Shown here in pieces: positions 25,086 to 33,670 of a stretch of DNA of 33,797 bases. Each line of letters opens with the position of its first letter. The first letter of the stretch is position 1. A program made the translations under genes and the position numbers. The DNA lies in NCBI RefSeq assembly GCF_900129155.1, contig NZ_FQVF01000013.1, forward strand, positions 115,119 to 148,915, written 5' to 3'. The DNA is from Marinomonas polaris DSM 16579. GTDB lineage: Bacteria; Pseudomonadota; Gammaproteobacteria; Pseudomonadales; Marinomonadaceae. The notes beneath the pieces are model-generated. The model did not search any database. It was not told the DNA's origin and worked only from the letters and a program-made list of their open reading frames with translations.

Positions 25086-26879
25086 CTAACTATGATCTGC
25101 CATTTTTCTAAACTGTTGATTTCGACTATATAGATCATCATAAGTCCCTTGGTCAACGATAGAGCCTTTATCAACAAACAATATTTGGTCACATTTCTTA
25201 ACCGTCTTTAGTCGATGGGCAATCATAATGATTGTCTTATTACCACTAAAGTCATTAATAGCATCCATTATTAGTTTCTCTGTAATACCATCGAGAGCGC
25301 TAGTTGCTTCGTCAAAAACAATTACCTCAGCATCATGGTAAAGAGCACGAGCGATACCAATACGCTGTCTTTGTCCTCCCGACAATTTCACGCCTCTCTC
25401 ACCAACTAAGGTATCAACACCGCTCTCCAGCTTATCAACGGTATCTGTAAGATGCGCTAAATCCAGAGCCACTTTTACTTTATTACGATCAATCTCCTTA
25501 GACCTGACTCCAAATGCCACATTTTCAGCAATTGATCCTTCAGTTAAAAAAATACTTTGAGGTACAAAACCTATTTTTTTACGCCAAGAAGCCTTATTAC
25601 CATCATTTATAGGAACACCATCAACAAGGATTTCTCCTTTTGCACTGATTAAAGTAAGAATAATGTCAACCAATGTCGATTTTCCAGATCCTGATGCTCC
25701 AACAACCCCTATAGCCTGTTTGGCAGGAATAAATGTATTAACATTTCTAACAGCAAGACTATTATTATTGGGATAACTAAAGGAAATGTTTTTCAGCGTA
25801 ATCCCACTCTGAAGTGACGGTAATTCAGAAACAGAAAAATCCGAAGAAGCTCTCCACTCTTTGGCCAATGCTAGATCTGTCTTTATTTCATAGTATGCAG
25901 GCAAAGCCCCTTTAATTTGCGCGAGGTTACCATATATTTGCTGAAATGCTGGCAATAGCTTCAATCCGGCCAATACATATACAGAAAGGGCTGGCAAGAT
26001 TTTTCCCAAATCACCTTCATAGTCATTTAGCAAAACAAGAACCAAAGCTATCATTGAACCAAAGGCTAATAGCTCAACCGCATAACGAGGAACTAAAGAT
26101 ATAGCGTTGTTAGTACCCAGCCCATGAGCTAACGTTCTTCCTGTTTCATCAAAACGTTCAATGAAAATCTTCTGTCTTTCTAACAAAATGACATCTTTAA
26201 TTCCCCCCAAAGCTTCGTTAATCAAACGATATCGAGTGGAATAAGACTCAGAAATAGCCTGCCCATTTGCATTCAAACTCTTTCTTACATTTTTAAAGAG
26301 AGCAATGTAAGCAAGTAGAAACACCAATAAACCGACCACAGCAACAACAGGATCGTACAAAAATAAACTCAAAGAAATAATAAAACCAAAAACAAGCCTA
26401 GAGTTTAACAGCATAAATGGCATTATAATCTGCATAGTCATACGATCAGTTTCGTTAACTATTTTCTTTGTTAAGTCTGCCGAGTTATTTTCCGAGTGAA
26501 AAAGCCAATTTTGGTTCAAATAATAGACATATAAATCACTAGCGATTTCCGTACCAATTTTGGTAGAAAACAATGATAACTTCCAAGTCGTGTACATAGA
26601 AATCAGGGATGATAAGAGCAAAGTAAGCAATACACCAAGGCCAACATAAATAATAAATAATTGCTCATCATTTATGTCTGTCAAACCGTATATTGCGGCT
26701 AGCACGTTATCTCCATACAATATACTCGGATTACCTATAAGAGCCATAAATGGAGCAATAGATGCGATACCAACAAGCTCACTTACTGCCATAAAAACCA
26801 TTAAACCTTGGAGCCAGTAAAAACGACGTTTCTGACCATCTGACATCAAGCCAAAAATTTCTTTACCTAAACTAAACAT
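25086..26879 (-). CDS. ABC transporter, PglK/MsbA-like lipid-linked oligosaccharide flippase
   Basis: A 597-aa half-transporter with a fused membrane domain (about 1-330, six helices) and an ATPase domain. Walker A is GASGSGKST at 394-402, the Q-loop Gln is Q441, LSGGQ is at 499-503, Walker B is VIVFDE at 519-524, and the H-loop is AHR near 556. It works as a homodimer in the inner membrane. The membrane-domain style resembles PglK/Wzk, which flips lipid-linked oligosaccharides, more than a drug exporter. The operon lacks a Wzx flippase and a Wzm/Wzt pair, so this protein is the best candidate to move the undecaprenyl-linked O-unit to the periplasm. Upstream, 220 bp separate it from colD, so it may have its own promoter. 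Confidence 0.85.
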   Translation of the reverse strand: MFSLGKEIFGLMSDGQKRRFYWLQGLMVFMAVSELVGIASIAPFMALIGNPSILYGDNVLAAIYGLTDINDEQLFIIYVGLGVLLTLLLSSLISMYTTWKLSLFSTKIGTEIASDLYVYYLNQNWLFHSENNSADLTKKIVNETDRMTMQIIMPFMLLNSRLVFGFIISLSLFLYDPVVAVVGLLVFLLAYIALFKNVRKSLNANGQAISESYSTRYRLINEALGGIKDVILLERQKIFIERFDETGRTLAHGLGTNNAISLVPRYAVELLAFGSMIALVLVLLNDYEGDLGKILPALSVYVLAGLKLLPAFQQIYGNLAQIKGALPAYYEIKTDLALAKEWRASSDFSVSELPSLQSGITLKNISFSYPNNNSLAVRNVNTFIPAKQAIGVVGASGSGKSTLVDIILTLISAKGEILVDGVPINDGNKASWRKKIGFVPQSIFLTEGSIAENVAFGVRSKEIDRNKVKVALDLAHLTDTVDKLESGVDTLVGERGVKLSGGQRQRIGIARALYHDAEVIVFDEATSALDGITEKLIMDAINDFSGNKTIIMIAHRLKTVKKCDQILFVDKGSIVDQGTYDDLYSRNQQFRKMADHS

Positions 26880-27099
26880 ATAAGATCCAAAAACGTATTT
26901 TATATATACTCATAAAAAAATCATATTCGAGAAAACCTAGTATTTTGATGGGCAATTATATTCAGGACTACAATGAAAATTGCATTCATTGCGGTCTAAA
27001 ATAAATTAAAACAAGAATATATAACCAACAAAAAAACCTAAAAAGATATTTAACTACCCAAGCTTCTTCAGTGTAAGTATTTATTTTAGGCATCAATTA

Positions 27100-28284
27100 T
27101 CATTTAAGAACATCCGCCAGTAGTCTTATCTCTTTCTCAATATCATTCTGATGATTGCCCACAAACAGCCCATTCTCATCAAGGTATTCCGCACCCTCTA
27201 GTGTTCCGGCTACCTCATAATCAAAAAATTCCAACACTTCTTTATTTTTCAAGAAGTTCCCTGTGACAATGGGTCGGCACTCTATACCGTTTTCCACGAG
27301 TTTTTTCACCAACTCTGCTCGGCTATACGGCGCATTCTCTTTCAGGATCAATGAAAAACCAAACCAGCTGCTGTTGCCCGTTTCCTGTTGAATCTCTATA
27401 AAAGGGTGATCCGAAAACAATGACTGAAATAGCCCCGCATTTTTACGACGTGTTTCAATAAAGTTTGGCAACTTCTTCAGCTGTTCGATACCCAATGCAC
27501 CACTCATTTCTAAGGGCCTTACATTGTAGCCAGGCAGAACAAATTTAAATGACTCTTCAAACACATCATCGCTTTTCTCGCCGGTTACTTTATTGAACTT
27601 CGGTAAATTTCGAGTCCAACCATGGGCACGAATACACAACAAGATATGGTAAAGCTCTTCGTCGTCTGTCACGACACAGCCGCCTTCCATGGTTGCTATG
27701 TGGTGCGAAAAAAATGAGCTAAAAGTGCCCATCACACCAAAAGTACCGGCCTGTTTACCGTTGATGGTTGCTCCCATAGATTCGCAGTTATCTTCTAAAA
27801 TGAAAATATCGCGACCGGCAATGATGTCATTCATTCGGGCAAAATCGTTTGGATTACCCAACAAATTGACAGACAAGATTGCTCTAGTATTATCGGTTAT
27901 TGCCGCTTCTAGTTTATCTAAATCCATGTTTAACGTTTGACGATCAATATCTACAAACTTCACTTTTAAACCGTACTGCTGTAACGGAAAATACGTTGTT
28001 GACCATGAAACAGCGGGGACAATAACTTCATCACCGCGCTTCAATTTATATTTGGCATTCTTGGTAAAAAATAACGATGCGATCATTAATAAATTTGCTG
28101 TCGAACCAGAGCTAACCATAAGTGCATATTTAGAGCCAAAAAAATCAGCAAAGTCTTTTTCATACTGTGCAACTTCTTTACCCATGGTAAACATATCCGA
28201 CTCGATAACTCTCTGAATCGCGGCGTATTCATTTTGATCCCAAGTGCTACTTGCCAAAGAATAATTAATCATTACAGTACTCAT
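27100..28284 (-). CDS. colD: GDP-4-keto-6-deoxymannose 3-dehydratase
   Basis: A 394-aa member of the DegT aminotransferase fold repurposed as a PLP/PMP-dependent dehydratase. The usual Schiff-base lysine is replaced by histidine: the segment reads SSFFSHHIATMEGG (189-202), where aminotransferases have Lys at about position 194. This His-for-Lys change is the hallmark of ColD, which removes the C3 hydroxyl of GDP-4-keto-6-deoxymannose on the way to colitose. Other conserved parts are SSGSTANLL at 58-66 and LEDNCESMG at 163-171. The start overlaps colC by 20 bp; a start at the Met four residues later (28272) is also possible. The identity matters because a perosamine synthase would look similar but keep the lysine. 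Confidence 0.9.
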   Translation of the reverse strand: MSTVMINYSLASSTWDQNEYAAIQRVIESDMFTMGKEVAQYEKDFADFFGSKYALMVSSGSTANLLMIASLFFTKNAKYKLKRGDEVIVPAVSWSTTYFPLQQYGLKVKFVDIDRQTLNMDLDKLEAAITDNTRAILSVNLLGNPNDFARMNDIIAGRDIFILEDNCESMGATINGKQAGTFGVMGTFSSFFSHHIATMEGGCVVTDDEELYHILLCIRAHGWTRNLPKFNKVTGEKSDDVFEESFKFVLPGYNVRPLEMSGALGIEQLKKLPNFIETRRKNAGLFQSLFSDHPFIEIQQETGNSSWFGFSLILKENAPYSRAELVKKLVENGIECRPIVTGNFLKNKEVLEFFDYEVAGTLEGAEYLDENGLFVGNHQNDIEKEIRLLADVLK

Positions 28285-29191
28285 TTAAATAAAATTGATA
28301 TGTTTTTTCGACACCAGTTTCTAAACTGGTTTTATGAGACCAGCCAAACGCTTTTAGTCTTGTGTCGTCAATTAACTTTTGCTTCATGCCAACCGGTTTG
28401 CTCAAATCATGTTTGAAACGACCAGTGTAGCCTACGACTCTCGCAACAGCCTGATAATATTCATTAATCGAATAATCAGTACCCAGTCCAACGTTAAGGT
28501 TTTGAGGCATTTTTTTGAAATGATCTATCGCATAAAAAACAAACTCCGCAAGATCCTCAGCATACATGAACTCACGACGGGCTTCCCCATCACCCCAAAT
28601 GTCAATCTCTTCAAGATTGGCTTTTTTCGCTTCGTGTATTTTTCGAATCACCGCTGGAATCATATGAGAATGATTAGGGTCAAATTTATCAAAACGCCCA
28701 TACAAGTTACACGGAATAATCGTTTTGTATGTTTGCATTGGATTTTCTTTGCTAATGTATTCACACAGACGTGTGCTGGTGACTTTCGCAAGCGCATACC
28801 CTTCATTGGTCGGCTCTAACTCACCCTTCAAAATCAGATCTTCAGATAATGGATTGTGTGCATCACGCGGATACATACAAGAGCTGCTTAGATTTAAAAA
28901 CTGAGTTACACCACCCGCATTAGATGCAGTAAGGATATTCAACCCCATTTGCATGTTATCTACCAAAAACTTAACAGGTTGAGCCATATTTGCCTGAATA
29001 CCGCCAACAATCCCAGCGGCATGGATCACCATATCGGGTTTATGTGTGCTGATGTAGTCATAGACAGCATTACCATCCAATAAGTTAAGCTGTGCACTAC
29101 CTGGTGCCAAAAAGTCGTGCTCATGCTGGCTAGCAATAGACAAAATATTTTGTCCAACCATACCGTTAGCACCAGTTAATAATATTTTCAT
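28265..29191 (-). CDS. colC: GDP-colitose synthase / GDP-fucose synthase-like epimerase-reductase
   Basis: A 308-aa extended short-chain dehydrogenase of the Fcl/WcaG family. The NADPH motif GANGMVG is at 7-13, GIVGGIQAN at 60-68, the SSSCMYP segment has S103 and C105, the catalytic pair is Y132-x3-K136, and the base histidine is about H176 in DPNHSHMIPA. Fcl and ColC catalyse the same kind of 5-epimerisation (Fcl also C3) and C4 reduction; sequence by eye does not separate them. It is called ColC because colD follows directly and no second Fcl-like gene is present. It could process both GDP-4-keto sugars, giving some GDP-fucose. It lies 5 bp from the gmd stop. Confidence 0.82.
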   Translation of the reverse strand: MKILLTGANGMVGQNILSIASQHEHDFLAPGSAQLNLLDGNAVYDYISTHKPDMVIHAAGIVGGIQANMAQPVKFLVDNMQMGLNILTASNAGGVTQFLNLSSSCMYPRDAHNPLSEDLILKGELEPTNEGYALAKVTSTRLCEYISKENPMQTYKTIIPCNLYGRFDKFDPNHSHMIPAVIRKIHEAKKANLEEIDIWGDGEARREFMYAEDLAEFVFYAIDHFKKMPQNLNVGLGTDYSINEYYQAVARVVGYTGRFKHDLSKPVGMKQKLIDDTRLKAFGWSHKTSLETGVEKTYQFYLNEYCND

Positions 29192-29196
29192 TTTTT

Positions 29197-30315
29197 TTAC
29201 TCTTGAGAAAACGGTAAATCATGTCCATGCAACTTTAGTAACGCATGACGTTGAGCTACTTTTAAATCTTCTGCCACCATTTCCGCACACATTTCTTGTA
29301 CAGTGATCTCTGGCGTCCAACCAAGCTTTTCTTTCGCTTTGCTTGGATCACCCAACAAGGTTTCTACTTCCGCAGGGCGGAAATAACGTGGGTCAATCTG
29401 TACCACCACATCACCGACTTTTAACGCTGGCGCTTTATCACCTTCGATAGCCGTTACAATGGCTTTTTCATCTACGCCCTTACCTTCAAACGTCAAGCTA
29501 ACACCCAGCTCTTTTGCAGACCATTCAATAAACTGGCGTACGGAATATTGAACACCCGTCGCAATAACAAAATCTTCAGGCTGGTCTTGTTGCAGCATCA
29601 TCCACTGCATACGCACGTAGTCTTTGGCATGGCCCCAGTCACGTAGCGCATCCATATTCCCCATGTACAAGCACTTCTCTAAACCTTGTGAAATATTCGC
29701 CAAACCACGAGTAATCTTACGAGTCACAAAGGTTTCACCACGACGTGGCGATTCATGGTTAAACAAAATGCCATTACAAGCATACATACCATACGATTCA
29801 CGGTAGTTCACCACTATCCAGTAGGCGTACATTTTCGCCACAGCGTATGGAGAGCGAGGATAAAATGGCGTGGTTTCTTTTTGTGGAGTCTCTTGCACAA
29901 GACCGTAAAGCTCAGACGTAGACGCTTGATAAAACTTGGTCGTTTTTTCCAATCCCAACAAACGAATGGCTTCAAGCAAACGCAATGTCCCCATCGCATC
30001 CACATCCGCCGTATACTCTGGCGATTCAAAAGACACTGCAACGTGAGACTGAGCACCTAGGTTATATACCTCATCTGGCTTCACTTCTTGCAAAATACGC
30101 GTCAAATTAGAAGAGTCAGTCAAATCACCGTAATGAAGAATAAAACTGGCATTATCAACATGCGGATCTTGATAAATGTGATCCACTCGTTGAGTATTAA
30201 AAGAAGAAGCACGGCGTTTAATACCATGCACTTCATACCCTTTAGCTAACAAAAATTCCGCTAGGTAAGAACCGTCTTGGCCTGTTACGCCGGTGATAAG
30301 GGCTTTCTTTTTCAT
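29197..30315 (-). CDS. gmd: GDP-mannose 4,6-dehydratase
   Basis: A 372-aa protein, nearly the same length as E. coli Gmd (373 aa). The NADP motif [12 protein letters not shown] is at 9-20, [15 protein letters not shown] at 34-48, the catalytic T133 and E135 are in STSELYG, and Y157/K161 are in SPYAVAK. It also has [18 protein letters not shown]. It converts GDP-mannose to GDP-4-keto-6-deoxymannose, the branch point to colitose or fucose. It stands 40 bp from the manB stop codon, in the same direction. Confidence 0.96.
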   Translation of the reverse strand: MKKKALITGVTGQDGSYLAEFLLAKGYEVHGIKRRASSFNTQRVDHIYQDPHVDNASFILHYGDLTDSSNLTRILQEVKPDEVYNLGAQSHVAVSFESPEYTADVDAMGTLRLLEAIRLLGLEKTTKFYQASTSELYGLVQETPQKETTPFYPRSPYAVAKMYAYWIVVNYRESYGMYACNGILFNHESPRRGETFVTRKITRGLANISQGLEKCLYMGNMDALRDWGHAKDYVRMQWMMLQQDQPEDFVIATGVQYSVRQFIEWSAKELGVSLTFEGKGVDEKAIVTAIEGDKAPALKVGDVVVQIDPRYFRPAEVETLLGDPSKAKEKLGWTPEITVQEMCAEMVAEDLKVAQRHALLKLHGHDLPFSQE

Positions 30316-30355
30316 TGAAACTCCATGCTTCTACAAGGTAGTAATTAAAATATAG

Positions 30356-31840
30356 TTAAAAATTAGTAAACAGTTTATGACCAAGCATACAAGATACAAC
30401 GCTGATAGATTGCATCTGATCACTACTCTCAACATAACACCTCAGTTCCGGCGCATTACCAGAAGGCCGTAAGTGGATAATATCGCCACTATTGAGTGTC
30501 ATACGAAGCCCATCCGTTTCATCAATTGAAACAACCTCTAGTACTTCACTTTCTTGCGCTATTGCTGATAGCAGCTCAGTTTGCTTAGCCTTGGTCGTTT
30601 TAATATCTGCAATAAGCTGTCTACTGACGTCTGTTGGAATGTCTTTAATTCGATCACTAGCTGTATAACGGTCTGGATAGTTATCCGTTAATTGGCTAAT
30701 TGGGAGAGCTTGTTCATAGGACATTGCTAGTACAATTAAAGCAGGTAATACTGAATCTCGCGTTGGTAAAGCGTGTAATACTTGATTATTAACAACAAAA
30801 TCAGCACCAACTAAAAAACCGCCATTGGCTTCATAACCAACAACTCTGGCATCTGGTGATTGTTGCAGCAGATCTTCCATACCTGCGATGACATAAGGCG
30901 AGCCAATTCTAGTTCTCAGCGAGATCCGTTCAGGGCTTTGCAATTTACCTCTCAACTCAAGAACTGTATTCACGTTGACAGGCGCCGCCACATGGGTTGC
31001 TTGTAAATAATCAGCGCAGAGCACGCCTAAAATATCACCGCGTAACCACTCACCTTTTTCATTAGCAATAAGCGGACGATCGCCATCACCGTCTGTGGAT
31101 ATAATGGCATCTAGCTTATATTCCTTAGACCAATTCAAGCCTTTCTGCACATCTTCTTCTGATACCGCCTCTGTATCGATCGGTACAAAAGTCTCAGTAC
31201 GTTCTAACGAAATAACGTCGGCACCGAAATTAGCCAGTAATTCTTTAATCACATCACGCGCGACACTGGAATGTTCATACACACCAATACGTTTGCCTTG
31301 CAGCATATTCGATGGAAAAAGTAAGGTATAACGTTGCTTGAAAAGCTCAATAGCAGAATGATCAATGACAGGCAACACCAACTGTGCTGCTTGATCTGAA
31401 ACAAATTCAGGCACTTCAACTAAGCCATCCATAATAGAGGTTTCATCAGTTTTACTAATCTCACCGTCTGGTCGATAAAACTTAATACCATTGCGATCAA
31501 ACGGAATATGACTGCCCGTTATCATTACTGCCGGCATGTTATTTTGCATGGCATAAATCGCTAAAGCAGGCGTTGGCAAAGCACCGCAAAACACTGCTTT
31601 AGCGCCAAAAGATTCGGCGGCCAGCAAACAAGCTTTGGCAATATCAGAGCTACTCGGACGTAGGTCCATACCAATAGCTACGCTAGACGCAGAAGGACAA
31701 ACTGTTTGCAGAAAGGAACGAACAAAAGCAAAGCAAAGTGCTGGGGTTAGATCCTTGACCAAACCACGTACACCGCTGGTACCAAAGGCAACGCCCAATT
31801 CATCGCTAAGTTGTTTTACCTGTACAACACTAGAACTCAT
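30356..31840 (-). CDS. manB: Phosphomannomutase
   Basis: A 494-aa alpha-D-phosphohexomutase that interconverts mannose-6-phosphate and mannose-1-phosphate. The phosphoserine is S110 in ITGSHIP (the common form is TASHNP, so this is a subtype variant), GTSGVRG occurs at 20-26, the metal loop DGDGDRP at 250-256, and the phosphate-binding RPSGNAPELR near the C-terminus. It provides mannose-1-phosphate for the adjacent ManC. The length is slightly above the usual 450-460 aa of ManB. The 45-bp gap from manC and shared strand suggest one transcript. Confidence 0.9.
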   Translation of the reverse strand: MSSSVVQVKQLSDELGVAFGTSGVRGLVKDLTPALCFAFVRSFLQTVCPSASSVAIGMDLRPSSSDIAKACLLAAESFGAKAVFCGALPTPALAIYAMQNNMPAVMITGSHIPFDRNGIKFYRPDGEISKTDETSIMDGLVEVPEFVSDQAAQLVLPVIDHSAIELFKQRYTLLFPSNMLQGKRIGVYEHSSVARDVIKELLANFGADVISLERTETFVPIDTEAVSEEDVQKGLNWSKEYKLDAIISTDGDGDRPLIANEKGEWLRGDILGVLCADYLQATHVAAPVNVNTVLELRGKLQSPERISLRTRIGSPYVIAGMEDLLQQSPDARVVGYEANGGFLVGADFVVNNQVLHALPTRDSVLPALIVLAMSYEQALPISQLTDNYPDRYTASDRIKDIPTDVSRQLIADIKTTKAKQTELLSAIAQESEVLEVVSIDETDGLRMTLNSGDIIHLRPSGNAPELRCYVESSDQMQSISVVSCMLGHKLFTNF

Positions 31841-31885
31841 TTTATCAATCCTTGCTTAACGATCATGTTCTTAACAACAATTGTC

Positions 31886-33283
31886 TTAACGACCATAGCG
31901 ATCACTAAAGCGTACAATATCGTCTTCACCTAAATAGCTACCTGACTGCACTTCTACTAGCTCTAAAGGAATTTTGCCTGGATTTTCTAAGGCATGAACT
32001 ACACCGACAGGAATGTAAGTAGATTCGTTTTCGGTTAGTAGGATTTCACGATCGCCGTTCTGAACCTTCGCAGTACCAGACACAACCACCCAATGCTCAG
32101 CACGGTGATGGTGCATTTGCACGCTTAACTTCTCGCCTGGTTTGACCATGATACGTTTAACTTGATGGCGACCACCAAGATCTACTGTTTGATAAGTTCC
32201 CCAAGGGCGATGCACCGTCGTGTGATTAATGTGCTCTTCACGACCTTCGGCTTTGATGCGTTTAACAATCTTCTTCACATCCTGCGCATTGTTTTTGTCC
32301 ATCACTAAAACAGCATCCGCAGTTTCAACAATAACAAGGTCGCTCACACCCACCGCAGCAACTAAACGCGACTCAGAACGGATAAGGCAATTATTAGAGC
32401 CTTCTGACATTACATCGCCCAATAGCACATTGTTGTCAGCGTCTTTATCTGCATAATCATATAAAGCATCCCAAGCACCAATGTCACTCCAGTCACCTGC
32501 ATAAGGTACAACTTTCGCTTTCTTGGTCGGTTCCATCACCGCAAAATCAATCGACTCTTCAGGACATTGTGAAAACAGCTCAGCATCAATACGCACAAAA
32601 TCCAAATCTTCGGTACGCTGCTTATAGGCAAGATTTACCGCTTGAAAAATATCATCACGATGAGTCGCTAACTCATCTAAAAAAGCCTTGGCACGGAACA
32701 AGAACATTCCGCTATTCCATAAATATTCGCCGGAGTCTAAATAAGCCTGAGCTTTTTCAAGGTTAGGCTTTTCAACAAACTCCACAACAGAAAAATTATC
32801 ACCGGAACGAATATAACCATAACCCGTTTCTGGACGAGTTGGCTGCACACCGAAGGTCACTAAAGCATCTTGCTTAGCCAATTCAACCGCTTGCTTAATG
32901 GTCGTTTCAAAAGCAGCAAGATCACGGATAACATGATCTGCAGGCAATACCAGCATAAGTGCATCATCAGATTGGCTTCGCAATGCTTCCAACGCCGCCA
33001 AAGCGATGGCTGGTGCCGTATTGCGGCCTTTAGGTTCTAGAACAATACTGGATTTTTTAACACCAATAGATTGCAACTGTTGCGCGATCAAAAAACGATG
33101 ATCTTCATTACAAACCACAATAGGATCTGCCACTTCTAAAGATAAAGTACGCAACATGGTTTGCTGAAGAAGACTGTATTCTTTATCCGTCAGAGGCAAA
33201 CATTGCTTAGGAAAATGCTCACGTGATAATGGCCAAAGACGACTGCCTACACCACCAGATAAAATAACAGGAATAATTTTCAA
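31886..33283 (-). CDS. manC: Mannose-1-phosphate guanylyltransferase / mannose-6-phosphate isomerase
   Basis: A 465-aa bifunctional type II PMI-GMP enzyme. The N-terminal nucleotidyltransferase domain has ILSGGVGSRLWPLSRE at 7-22, NEDHRFLIAQQL, LPADHVI and FVEKP. The C-terminal cupin (about 345-465) holds HRPWGTYQTVD, KPGEKLSVQMHHHRAEHW and YIPVGVVHALENPG, the isomerase metal site. It makes GDP-mannose for Gmd. The start codon is TTG at 33283, preceded by AAGGAT at suitable spacing; no ATG fits the conserved N-terminus better. It is the first gene of the minus-strand polysaccharide operon, with a likely promoter upstream. Confidence 0.95.
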   Translation of the reverse strand: MKIIPVILSGGVGSRLWPLSREHFPKQCLPLTDKEYSLLQQTMLRTLSLEVADPIVVCNEDHRFLIAQQLQSIGVKKSSIVLEPKGRNTAPAIALAALEALRSQSDDALMLVLPADHVIRDLAAFETTIKQAVELAKQDALVTFGVQPTRPETGYGYIRSGDNFSVVEFVEKPNLEKAQAYLDSGEYLWNSGMFLFRAKAFLDELATHRDDIFQAVNLAYKQRTEDLDFVRIDAELFSQCPEESIDFAVMEPTKKAKVVPYAGDWSDIGAWDALYDYADKDADNNVLLGDVMSEGSNNCLIRSESRLVAAVGVSDLVIVETADAVLVMDKNNAQDVKKIVKRIKAEGREEHINHTTVHRPWGTYQTVDLGGRHQVKRIMVKPGEKLSVQMHHHRAEHWVVVSGTAKVQNGDREILLTENESTYIPVGVVHALENPGKIPLELVEVQSGSYLGEDDIVRFSDRYGR

Positions 33284-33344
33284 AACAGATCCTTCGTATA
33301 TGACAAAAATAATCTGCCTAGTCTAACAAAAGTAAGAGATAAGA

Positions 33345-33372
33345 AATATAAGAATGGATTAATGAAGGACAA
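33345..33372 (-). promoter_or_regulatory. Candidate promoter of the manC operon
   Basis: On the minus strand, TTGTCC (33367-33372) and TATATT (33345-33350) are separated by 16 bp, matching a sigma-70 promoter at 4 of 6 and 5 of 6 positions, about 60 bp upstream of the manC start. I see no JUMPstart/ops element (GGCGGTAGC) in this leader. The interval 33284-33409 holds no gene. Confidence 0.4.
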
Positions 33373-33409
33373 ATAAAGGAGCAAAAAACCTAGCAACAAC
33401 CAATCACCT

Positions 33410-33481
33410 GTAGGTCGGCCTTTAGGCCGTCAAAAGCCCGATAATAGCAAACCAAAACCTTGACGCGCTAAAGCACGACCT
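33410..33481. repeat. REP-type repeat copy 6, interrupted by an IS110 element
   Basis: Starts GTAGGTCGGCCTTTAGGCCG, keeps the spacer and the right hairpin, and matches the other copies through GCACGACCT. It then breaks off: intact copy 1 continues ACAAAAAAACAT, while here the sequence becomes TGTATCTCTTC. The break falls just after CT (33480-33481). The left outer flank AATCACCTGTA is shared with copy 3. Confidence 0.85.
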
Positions 33482-33661
33482 TGTATCTCTTCTTGATGAG
33501 TGTTTAGCTAGCACTTATCGCATCGGGAAATCGGTGAGCTCGTGCGCGACCTGAGCACAAAGATGCTGTTTTGTAGATTGAGCCCTGATTTCCTAACCTC
33601 CATTAAACTGAATGGTATCCTAGCACCCCAGGTAAGGGTGATGCTGCATGTACAAGGGGAG
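33482..33661 (+). ncRNA. Candidate bridge RNA of the IS110 element
   Basis: The leader folds as a bridge RNA would. The 5' stem-loop is 33495-33502 with 33512-33519 (8 bp, one wobble). The target loop is closed by 33526-33532/33587-33593 and 33538-33541/33580-33583, with an apical hairpin at 33554-33557/33564-33567. Its 5' side holds GCGCGACCT (33544-33552), matching the left target GCACGACCT with one wobble. Its 3' side holds TTTTGTAG (33569-33576), the complement of the right target CTACAAAA found after intact REP copy 1. A second loop, closed by 33598-33601/33658-33661 with apical stem 33624-33628/33636-33640, contains TACAAG (33651-33656), complementary to the element's own end CTTGTA (33480-33485). 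The exact ends are uncertain. Confidence 0.65.
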
Positions 33662-33670
33662 TAGATAGAG

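Noticed and set aside
26971..26991. Small inverted repeat (CAATGAA arms) between colD and the ABC transporter
   Set aside because: Seven-bp arms without a T-run; not distinguishable from chance.
27100..28284. GDP-perosamine synthase
   Set aside because: The catalytic lysine of that aminotransferase is replaced by histidine, the ColD signature.
33284..33409. JUMPstart/ops antitermination element
   Set aside because: No GGCGGTAGC-like sequence was found in the leader of the manC operon on either strand.
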